This document shows positions 22,284-30,577 of a DNA stretch of 64,000 bases, one piece after another. The stretch comes from Scilla litardierei. Lineage: Eukaryota; Streptophyta; Magnoliopsida; Asparagales; Asparagaceae. The notes under the pieces were generated by a model, which was given only the letters and a program-made list of their open reading frames with translations, searched no databases and was not told the DNA's origin. Both the position numbers and the translations under genes were made by a program. How positions within the stretch are numbered: the stretch's first letter is position 1; every line of letters starts with the position of its first letter. The stretch spans positions 9,377,878-9,441,877 of the forward strand of contig CM061139.1 of assembly GCA_030789695.1 (NCBI GenBank), read 5' to 3'.

Positions 22284-24702
22284 CTCCATATATCTCCTCG
22301 CTAGCGCCTCAGTGGACTGTCCCACTCGGAATGGAATAAAGTGCACGGATTTGGTCAATCGATCTACGATCACCCAAATCGCGTCATTCTGCTTCGGACT
22401 CCGAGGTAGTCCAGTCACGAAATCTATAGTGATGTGCTGCCATTTCCACTCTGGAATCGGAAGCGGTTGTAGCAACCCTGCCGTACGCTGATGCTCCGCC
22501 TTCACTTGCTGGCAAACCAAGCACTTGGCTACACTCCGAGCCACACTCCTCTTCATGCCATGCCACCAAAAGTTCAGACGAAGATCCGTGTACATCTTGG
22601 TCCCACCAGGATGCACAGAATACGGCGAACTGTGTGCCTCCACCATCAACTCCTCTCTAATATCCCCAGCTAGCACACACAACCTGGCTCCAAACCTCAG
22701 CGAGCCATCCTCATGAATCAAAAAGTCAGTCCGCAGACCGGCTTCCACCTGCTCCAGAATCTTCACCAGCTTCAGATCCTCAGCCTGGCCAGCCTTGATC
22801 CGATCCACGATCGTCGACCGAATCTGCATACTCATCAACGAAGAAGCCTCCCCAGGAAGAACAATCTCAACACCAGACTCGCAAAAATCCTGTTGCAATC
22901 TCCACTGCGAAGTCAAAATCATCACCACTGGAAGCCTACTCAGCGCATCAGGAACCACATTCACCTTGCCAGGGTGATACCACAAATCAATCTCATAATC
23001 CGCCATGAGCTCCAACCATCGACGCTGTCACATGTTGAGCTAATTCTGAGTAAAAATATACTTCAAGCTTTTGTGACGGTGAAGATTTTCACTTTCTCAC
23101 TCAGCAGGAAGTGCCTCCAAATCTTAAGAGCAAACACAACAGCATCCCTCTCCAAATCGTGTGTCGGGTAATTCTTCTCATGAACCTTGAGCTGACGAGA
23201 TGCATAAGCCACAACATGCCCGTGCTGATGCAACACACAACCGAGACCCTTGCCAGAAGCATAGCAAAAGATCTCGAACCCACCGCTGTGATCAGGCACA
23301 ACAAGAATAGGGGCAGTCGTCAATCTCTCCCTCAGAACACCAAAAGCATTCTTACAATCACCCGACTAAACAAAAGGTACATCCTTCCGCGCCAATCTGG
23401 TCATCGGCTCAGCAATACGGGAAAAGTCCTTAATGAAGCACCGATAATAACCAGCCAGCCCAAGAAAACTCCGAATCTCGAACGCTGACTGCGGAACAGG
23501 CCACTCTCTGATGGCCCTGATCTTCTCGGGATCCACTGAAATACCATCTCCCGTCACCACATGCCCGAGAAAAGCAACTCTGTCCAGCCAAAACTCGCAC
23601 TTAGAAAATTTAGCATACAACCGATGCTTCCTCAAAATCTCCAACACCGTCCTCAAGTGCGAGGCATGCTCCTCCTCCGACTTAGAATATATCAGAATGT
23701 CGTCAATAAAGATAACGACAAACTTATCCAAAAAGTCGTAGAAAATCAGATTCATCAGATTCATGAAAACTGTGGACGCATTGGTTACACCGAAAGGCAT
23801 AACCACAAACTCGTAGTGTCCATACTTCGTCCTGAACGCTGTCTTCGGAACATCATCCTTCTTCACCTTCAACTGATGGTAACTGCTTCTCAAATCCAAT
23901 TTAGAAAACACCCTCGATCCTCCAAGCTGATCAAAAATATCATCGATGCGAGGCAACGTGTATTTATTCTTGATGGTTACCGCATTCAACTCCCGATAGT
24001 CCACGCACATGCGACACGAACCATCCTTCTTCTTCACCAGCAGCACCGGTGCTCCCCACAGAGACACACTAGGATTGATATAACCCTTCTGCAAAAGTTC
24101 ATCCAGCTGCTTCCGCAATTCCTCCAACTCAGCGGGTGCCATACGATACGGCGCCTTCGAAATCGGTTGCGCTCCCGGAACAAGATCAATAGAAAATTCT
24201 AAAGCTCGATCAGGTGGCAAATGAGACATCTCCTCGGGGAAGACGTCATCGAAATCATGCACCACAGCTGGCCTCTCCAGCTCCATCTGCATAGCCACAA
24301 TCTCCACCGGCCTGGCCCGAAACCTGACAGGACCAAGCGAGCTGCTACCTCGGCTGAACTCAAATACTGGATGTCCGGGAATCTCGAACACCACCTTCTT
24401 CCTCCGACAGTCGATCGTAGCATAGAAGCTCGCAAGCCAATATATCCCAAGGACCGCATCATAGTTGATGATGTCGTGGACAATGAAATTAGCGTAAAGC
24501 TCATGTCCACAGACCACCAACAGGCAAGAATTGCAACCAAGATGCACCGAGACCACGCCATTCCCTGTAACGATATTCCAACTCTTGGAAAGAGGGGACG
24601 TCGACAAGAAATGATTCTCCACGAAGCTCCGAGAAATAATGCACATAGATGCACCAGAGTCAAAGAGAACTCGTGCAGGAAATGTGCACACCAAAACCAC
24701 AC
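22284..24702 (-). pseudogene. pol: pol of T2, first exon: protease to integrase N-part (broken)
   Basis: [10 protein letters not shown] protease motif, [10 protein letters not shown] linker, [11 protein letters not shown] and [25 protein letters not shown] (RT), RNase H near FCYASGKG (usual D replaced by Y), and HHCC integrase domain with CLVC. Damage: TGG to TAG at 23366-23368 (DVPFV-stop), a 1-bp deletion near 23075 at TDHKSLK, and stops between 23030 and 23055 at the QKELNMRQ block. Opening residues [17 protein letters not shown] join gag across intron 1. Confidence 0.9.
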
Positions 24703-24816
24703 CTAACAAGCAATTTAGCAATCAAACCCTAGTCTAGCAAACAATCATGTTCAAGCAAACAACATAATCTAACAATCAAAACTAGCTAGGAAAGTAACAG
24801 CTAGATTGAGGATTAC
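24703..24816 (-). other. Predicted intron 1 of T2
   Basis: 114 bp, donor ACAG/GTAATCC, acceptor CTTGTTAG/GTGTGG. Removal joins VITG to VVLVC in frame through a split Gly codon. Unspliced, gag stops at about 24782, inside the intron. Confidence 0.62.
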
Positions 24817-25936
24817 CTGTGATAACCTCATCCACAGCCTCGCTCTCCACAACGGTCATCAGAAAAGCCTGCCTCCTCGACGGAAAAGCCTGCCTCTGTG
24901 GAACAAGAGCTGCTCCACGTCCAGCAGGAACAGACGCTCTCTGCTGCAACGGCTGTGCTGCAACAGGTGCCTTCCAAGGCTGCTTCGACCTCGGACAATC
25001 CTTCATGGTATGGGTAGGATCTCCACAGACAACACACTGGTGCAGGAATCTCCTACACTGATACTTGACATGCCCGATCTTGCCGCAGAAATGGCAAGTC
25101 TTCTGAATAGGCCCTCCTGGCCTCTTGAACTGAGCTGGCTGATTAGGCTTGAAACCAGGCCTAACCACCACCCTGGCCTGCTCCATAGGCCTCTTCCCAG
25201 CACCAAAAACATGTCCCCTCCTCTGACTCAGGTTCAGCTCCTGCCTCCTCGCAGCGACCAGAACGTTCTGATAAGAGTCCAGATCAGAGGAAGACACAAA
25301 ACTCTGAAGCTCCAAAGCAAGTCCCTGCAGGAACCTCTGAGCCCTCTCATCAGCATCCTGCACCATCTTCGGTGTGAACCGACTCAGCCTAGTGAACTCT
25401 TGGTGGTACAGGTCCACCGTCAAGCTCCCTTGCTTCAGATCAATAAAGCGCTGCAGCATCTCATTCCTAGCAGCCTTCGAAAAGAACTCCTCATCAAACC
25501 TGGACTTAAAGGTAGCCCAAGCTATCGGCTCCACCATCATCTTCTCTTCCCCATCCCATCAGTTCCGAGCATTATCCTTGAGTTGCCTCTTCGCCAAATC
25601 AACCCATCCAGCCGGGGTGATCTTGGCCATCTTGAAGTTATCCTCTATGTTCCGAATCCACTCATCGGTAGCTAGAGGACCCTCAGACCCATCAAAATAT
25701 GCGGGACCCAGCTCCCGAAATTGCTTCGCTCCTGGCTCGGAGCGAGGGGCATCCTGGATCGCCCGAGCAGCTCGAGCACCTGGAGCATTCTGGACTTGCA
25801 GGAGCACGCCCTGCTGCACCTGCATCATCTGAAGCATCATCCGCATCATCTCCCCATTGGTGGGTTCCCGCTCAGGCTCCTCATCATGAGGGGGCGCACC
25901 ACTACCTCCACCTCGGGTGAATCGCCTTCCTGCCAT
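24817..25936 (-). pseudogene. gag: gag of T2 (one internal stop)
   Basis: Starts MAGRRFTRGGGSGAP at 25936, after a leader of about 140 bp. The N-terminal part is rich in Met/Gln (MMRMMLQMMQVQQ), then comes the Retrotrans_gag domain (ADEWI to RFLQGL), and two CCHC knuckles (CHFCGKIGHVKYQC and CVVCGDPTHTMKDC), both intact. TGG became TGA at 25559-25561 in NARN-W, truncating gag after 125 residues. Downstream the frame is open to the donor and into the intron. Confidence 0.9.
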
Positions 25937-26078
25937 CTAATGACACAGAAAACGAAACAATTAGACTCATAGCTTATGACTCGGATGTCGAACTTAGTTT
26001 ATTGGACATTCTAATATTATTATCGTCATTCCGATAATCGCAGTTACAGAAGGACCTGCATGGGCCACCAACAAAACC
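25937..26078 (-). promoter_or_regulatory. Leader between 5' LTR and gag of T2, with conserved primer-site region
   Basis: After the LTR the sense strand reads GGTTTTGTTGGTGGCCCATG, then CAGGTCC. This stretch is almost identical in T3, T4, N3 and N4. It does not match the initiator-Met site TGGTATCAGAGC usual for Tekay elements. A primer site starting at TGGTGGCC is possible. Confidence 0.5.
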
Positions 26079-26394
26079 TGTCGCGCCCCGCTTCCCTAAA
26101 ATGGAGGCGAGACGTGAGAAGGTCCGCACGAGAGTGGAGCTATGAATCCCTAAACCCGATAAGCGTCAATAAAACATAAGCAGGTCCCTGTAACCACAAA
26201 CAGAACAACAATAATAACACAAGGAGAGACAGAAATAAAATCTCAAATCTCAAAATTTGTCCAACATTAAAATTAAGTTCAACATCCAGAAAAGCCACCA
26301 GGCTAAAAGAAAGAGTCTAAAGGCCCAGAACAAGGCCAACAAAAGGGACAACATAACAAAGTATTGGTGCCACGCACCGACAACAAAACAGTCT

Positions 26395-26502
26395 CTACGA
26401 CTGATCGCCCGTGTCCACGAAGTCCTCGTCAAACACAGGCTCGGGCTCGGCGTCAGTAAACACCTCGTCCTTGACAATGGACTCAGGCTCAGGATCTAAC
26501 AT
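26395..26502 (-). CDS. Acidic LTR micropeptide, T2 5' LTR
   Basis: 35 codons, MLDPEPE...DTGDQS, with E-to-K and A-to-T changes against the 3' LTR copy. In this LTR the promoter is separated from the ORF by T3, so it is not expected to be transcribed as before. Confidence 0.45.
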   Translation of the reverse strand: MLDPEPESIVKDEVFTDAEPEPVFDEDFVDTGDQS

Positions 26503-26648
26503 GTGTCACCCAAAAGAGTAAAGGGGCACATGTCAGCAAGTCTAAAAGACTTGGGCAAGGAAACTGAAAGTAAGGTAAACTAATAACCTAGCAGTTATAG
26601 CATGATGCATGACATGGCAAGTATAGTATGGAAGTGACAAGTAAAGGG

Positions 26649-26653
26649 AAGTA
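26649..26653. other. Target duplication of T3, left (AAGTA)
   Basis: AAGTA is repeated at 36518-36522. The intact target is seen in the other T2 LTR near 19411-19420. Confidence 0.9.
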
Positions 26654-26690
26654 TGTAACGACTGGTTTTCTTGTATCTGGATTATTATAT

Positions 26691-26737
<47 letters not shown>

Positions 26738-26977
26738 TTGGTGGATTTTCTCCTCGCGTGTGGTTTTCGTCTCCGTAGCTTTCATTTTCGACCGTTTCAT
26801 CGTGTTTTCTTAGCTTCTTCCTTAGAATCGTCGATTTCGGAGTAAGTCATTCGTGACGGGCTTCATATCGGTCATATCTTATTGTTAGATCAAGCCTAGG
26901 AGTCTTAGGAATCGATCCCGGAGCTTCGCGCTCCATTTCGAAACTTTTGGTGCACATTAACAGGTGTAAGAAGGGGC

Positions 26978-27373
26978 ACCGACCGACTAGATGACGATCC
27001 AGTCGGTCGGAAAACCTTCTTGGACCGACTAGTGGGCTTTGTAAATTATTCAGGAGTTACTGTTTATCGTTAGTCGGTCTAAGAACGTTGGTTGACCGAC
27101 TAGGTTGCAAACTAGTCGGTCGGCAATGCTTCTTTAACCGACTAACTCATTAACTATTTTTGGTACCAGTTACTGTTCACTTTTAGTCGGTCTAAGAACG
27201 TTCATCGACCGACTAGATTCGAAACTAGTCGGTCAGTAGTTGTTCTTTGACCGACTAAATCTAAATCCTATTTTTGTACATGAGTTACTGTTTGGACTTA
27301 GTCGGTCTGCGTTGGTCAACCGACCGACTAGTTCCCAAACTAGTCGGTCAGTGGTTGTTCTTTGAACGACTAA
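26978..27373 (+). repeat. Palindromic ACCGAC array, T3 5' LTR
   Basis: About sixteen ACCGAC/GTCGGT cores in 395 bp by hand count, arranged as nested inverted repeats in four modules separated by AGTTACTGTT-type spacers. It ends about 45 bp upstream of TATTTAAA. Confidence 0.9.
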
Positions 27374-27416
27374 TCAGTGTCGAAACCCTAATTTCTGGGC
27401 AGCCGCCAGCACTTCC

Positions 27417-27424
27417 TATTTAAA
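27417..27424 (+). promoter_or_regulatory. TATA-like box of T3 5' LTR
   Basis: TATTTAAA followed by CCCCTCCC and a TTCTTC-rich start region. Transcription would begin about 30 bp downstream. Confidence 0.6.
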
Positions 27425-27724
27425 CCCCTCCCAAACGTTTTCTTCTTCTTCTTCCTCAACTCTAAACCTAATTTCTCCCCCATTGAGCCCCCTACTACCT
27501 CAAACCCTTATTCCTTCATCCCAAGCCCAAAATCCATCATCCAAACCCTTACTTAACACATTCTACCTCTCATCTTCCTCAAACCTTCATCAAATCCCCC
27601 AAAATCCCCCAAAACCCTATTTCTCCAGAATTTCCTCATCTATTCCAGATCTGAACCCTAGGTTCCCCGGAGCATTTCTTCCGTTGCTGTGCTTGCTCGG
27701 CATCATTCTTCCGTTCCTGATACG

Positions 27725-27883
27725 GTAATAATCGATCTCTTAATGTTTTCATAACCCGTTGTGTTTTTGTGAAACCCTAATGAAATGAATGTTGTTTTGA
27801 TGATTGTTTCTCCATAACAGCGACTTCCCCGTAGATTAGCGTCCGTGAGACGAACCCTCGTTGATCGTCATCCTCGGTGCTAG
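27725..27883 (+). other. Candidate leader intron in T3 5' LTR
   Basis: 159 bp from GATACG/GTAATAATCG to GTGCTAG/GCAAGTG. The donor has the same form in T4 (TTTACG/GTAATAC). An alternative AG at TCCATAACAG (near 27829) has a better pyrimidine tract. Confidence 0.35.
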
Positions 27884-28022
27884 GCAAGTGAAACTTGCCA
27901 CTTAGGGTTTTGGGCCATGTCTTAGGCCATTTGCTTGTTGTAGGCGTAAAAGAGACTAGGCGACGGAATGATACTCGCCTAGGCGCAATTTCAGGATCTA
28001 GCTTGACAACGAAGCTAGATCC
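27883..28022 (+). other. Leader hairpins H1, H2, H3 of T3 5' LTR
   Basis: H1 GGCAAGT-GAA-ACTTGCC (27883-27899). H2 CTAGGCGA / TCGCCTAG with an 11-nt loop (27956-27982). H3 GGATCTAGCTT / AAGCTAGATCC with loop GACAACG (27994-28022), a perfect 11-bp stem. Confidence 0.75.
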
Positions 28023-28159
28023 GTCATTTATCATGTTGCATAAAACTACCATGCCATGTTTAATTTCAATTACCGGTACGCGAATTAATTGTCATGTCAT
28101 TGCATTCTTTAAATGTTCCCGTGATTGCGTAGCACACGCTACAATACTTGTACTTCCTG

Positions 28160-28179
28160 GCTCGTGACCAGAAGCGAGC
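28160..28179 (+). other. Leader hairpin H4 of T3 5' LTR
   Basis: GCTCG-TGACCAGAAG-CGAGC. Minus-strand copies read GCTCG-CTTCTGGAACA-CGAGC (N3, T2) or with GGACCA (N4), so loop residues CCAGAAG are largely kept. Confidence 0.55.
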
Positions 28180-28679
28180 ATAATGAGTTGCTAACCCCAG
28201 CGCTCGTTATTGAGGCTAGGTGTCCCCTGCGCCAAATACTTCCTGATTCGTGATATAGAAAACAAGCTCCCGTGCGGGGCAACCCTGGCTCATTTACTGG
28301 GCTCATGTACAGGGACCCTGGCTTGTTTACGTGTGGGATGGGGTAAGAGTTAAGCGGTCATTCAACTGGGAGTCTGCCCGATCAGCAACTGCAGTTGTAA
28401 GGCGTAAACTCTGGGTTCTGGGGTAGTGTTAAGCGGCCAATCAGCGTGAATGCCAAACCGTTCAGCTGTAAGGCGTAAACATCTACAAACAACGTGAAAC
28501 GTGACTAGTGAAATGATTGAGATTGTTAGTAGCTTGGCTACTCTTGACTTGTCCCGATAATTGTTCTCTTGTACTTATTGTTTCACCATGTCTCGCTTGA
28601 GCACTCATGTTATAACTGCCATGTCATGCATACTATAACTGTTAGGTTGTTAGTTTGCCTTACTTTCAGTTTCCTTGCC

Positions 28680-28734
28680 CAAGTCTTTTAGACTTGCTGA
28701 CATGTGCCCCTTTACTCTTTTGAGTGACACATGT
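28680..28734 (+). other. Two hairpins leading into the micropeptide start, T3 5' LTR
   Basis: CAAGTCT-TTT-AGACTTG (28680-28696), then ACATGTG...CACATGT (28700-28734). The second contains the micropeptide ATG in its 3' arm and an 11-codon upstream ORF (ATG at 28702) whose stop overlaps the start region as ATGTTAG. Confidence 0.65.
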
Positions 28735-28838
28735 TAGATCCTGAGCCTGAGTACATTGTTGAGGACGAGGTGTTTGCTGACACCGAGCCCGAGCCTGTGT
28801 TTGGCGAGGAGTACGTGGACACTGGGGACCAGTCCTAG
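28731..28838 (+). CDS. Acidic LTR micropeptide, T3 5' LTR
   Basis: ATG to TAG, 35 codons: MLDPEPEYIVEDE...TEPEPVFGEEY...DTGDQS. No cysteine, no basic residue, strongly acidic and therefore likely disordered. The frame, start, stop and ends (MLDPEPE, GDQS) are shared with T2, N3 and N4 and nearly so in T4. It lies in the long leader, upstream of gag, and could act as an uORF that controls gag translation, or as a peptide. Neither is proven. No homologous family is recognised. Confidence 0.55.
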   Translation: MLDPEPEYIVEDEVFADTEPEPVFGEEYVDTGDQS

Positions 28839-29187
28839 TGTCTTCGTTGAGCTTTTCCCTTTTGTTTTAGACTGCTATTTTGTTGTCGGTGCGTAGGACC
28901 AATACTTTGTTACATTGTTCCTTTTGTTGGCCTTGTTCTGGGCCATTAGACTCTTTCTTTTAGCCTGGTGGTTTTTCTGGATGTTGAACTTAATTTTCAT
29001 GTTGGACAAATTATGAGATATGAGATTTTATTTCTGTCTCTCCTTGTGTTATTATTGTTGTTCCGTTTGTGGTTACAGGGACCTACTTATGTTTTATTGA
29101 CGCTTATCGGGTTTGGGGCTTCACAGCTCCACTCTCGTGCGGACCTTCTCACGTATCGCCTCCATTTTAGGGAAGCGGGGCGTGACA

Positions 29188-29215
29188 TGTTTTGTTGGTG
29201 GCCCATGCAGGTCCC
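29188..29215 (+). promoter_or_regulatory. Primer-site region of T3
   Basis: Directly after the LTR the strand reads TGTTTTGTTGGTGGCCCATG, then CAGGTCCC. The block is conserved across T and N elements and is the expected place of the tRNA primer site. The matching tRNA is not identified. Confidence 0.5.
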
Positions 29216-29332
29216 CTTCTGTAACTGTGATTATCAGAATAACGATAATAATATTAGAATGTCCAATAAACTAAGTTCGACATCCGAGTCATAAGCTATG
29301 AGTCTAATCTGCTTCGTTTTCTGTGTCATTAG

Positions 29333-30464
29333 ATGGCAGGAAGGCGATTCACCCGTGGTGGAGGTAGTGGTGCGCCCCCTCATGATGAGGAGCCTGAGCG
29401 GGAACCCACCAATGGAGAGATGATGCGGATGATGCTTCAGATGATACAAGTGCAGTAGGGCGTGCTCCTGCAAGTCCAAAATGCTCCACCTGCTCGAGCT
29501 GCCCGGGCACTTCTGGATGCCCCTCGCTCCGAGCCGGGAGTGAAGCAATTTCGGGAGCTGGGTCCCGCATATTTTGATGGGTCTGAGGGTCCTTTGGCTG
29601 CCGATGAGTGGATTCGGAACATAGAGGATAACTTGAAGATGGCCAAGATCACCCCGGCTGGATGGGTAGATTTGGCGAAGAGGAAACTCAAGGATAATGC
29701 TCGGAACTGGTGGGATGCGGAAGAGAAGATGCTGGTGGAGCCGATAGCTTGGACTACCTTTAAGTCCAGGTTTGATGAGGAGTTCTTTCCGAAGGCTGCT
29801 AGGAAGGAGATGCTGCGGCGCTTTATTGATCTGAAGCAAGGGAGCTTGACGGTTGATCTGTACCACCAAGAGTTCACTAGGCTGAGTCGGTTCGTACCAA
29901 AGATGGTGCAAGATGCTGATGAGAGGGCTCAGAGGTTCCTGCAGGGACTTGCTTTGGAGCTCCAGAGTTTTGTGTCTTTCTCTGATCTGGACTCTTATCA
30001 GAAGGTTCTGGTCACTGCGAGGAGGCAGGAGCTGAACCTGAGTCAGAGGAGAGGACATGTTTCTGGTGCTGGGAAGAGGCCTATGGAGCAGGCCAGGGCG
30101 GTGGTTAGGCCTGGTTTCAAGCCTAATCAGCCAGCTCAGTTCAAGAGGCCAGGAGGGCCTATTCAGAAGACTTACCATTTCTGCGACAAGCCTGGCCACA
30201 TCAAGGATCAGTGTAGGAAGTTTCTGTGCCAGTGTTTGGTTTGTGGTGATGCTTCTCATGTCGCGAAGGATTGTCGGCATGCGAATCAGCTGCGGAGGGC
30301 ACCTGTTGCAGCACAGCTGTTGCAGCAGCGGGCGTCTGTTCCTGCTGGACGTGGAGCCGATCTTGTTCCACAGAGGCAGGCTTTTCAGCAGGCTATTCCA
30401 CCGAGGAGGCAGGCTTTTCTGATGACCGCTGTGGAGAGCGAGGCTGTGGATGAGGTTATCGCAG
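29333..30464 (+). pseudogene. gag: gag of T3 (early stop)
   Basis: ATG at 29333 (MAGRRFTRGGG). CAG became TAG at codon 42 (29456-29458). The downstream frame is open: Retrotrans_gag domain (AADEWIRNIEDN to RFLQGL), then two zinc knuckles, of which the first has lost its leading Cys (YHFCDKPGH) while the second (CLVCGDASHVAKDC) is intact. Unspliced it ends at 30505 inside intron 1. Confidence 0.9.
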
Positions 30465-30577
30465 GTAATCCTCAATCTAGCTGTTACTTTCCTAGCTGGT
30501 TTTGATTGTTAGATTGTGTTGTTTGCTTGAACATGATTGTTTGCTAGACTAGGGTTTGATTGTTAATTGCTTGTTTG
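30465..30577 (+). other. Predicted intron 1 of T3 (acceptor changed)
   Basis: 113 bp. Donor GCAG/GTAATCC. At the acceptor, where T2 reads GTTAG/GTGTGG, T3 reads GTTTG/GTGTGG, so normal splicing should fail. Confidence 0.55.

Larger units (their letters stand above)
26079..26653 (-). repeat. 5' LTR of T2, U5 part (left of T3)
   Basis: Begins TGTCGCGCC on the plus strand and matches 18850 onward with few changes. It is interrupted by T3 after AAGTA at 26649-26653. Confidence 0.92.
26654..29187 (+). repeat. 5' LTR of T3
   Basis: TGTAACGACTGG...GGGGCGTGACA. A (TA)n run of about 45 bp lies near 26690-26734, against a few units in the other LTR. Then follow the palindromic array, TATA-like box, C/T-rich leader, hairpins H1-H4, start-codon hairpin and micropeptide ORF. 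R plus U5 is about 1.7 kb if transcription starts near 27450. Confidence 0.94.

Noticed and set aside
26978..27373. CRISPR-like array of regularly spaced palindromic repeats
   Set aside because: Repeats are inverted and nested, spacers recur between modules, and the sequence lies in U3 of a plant LTR with a TATA box. No cas genes.
29188..29215. Standard initiator-Met primer site
   Set aside because: TGGTATCAGAGC is absent; the conserved block differs, so no tRNA was assigned.
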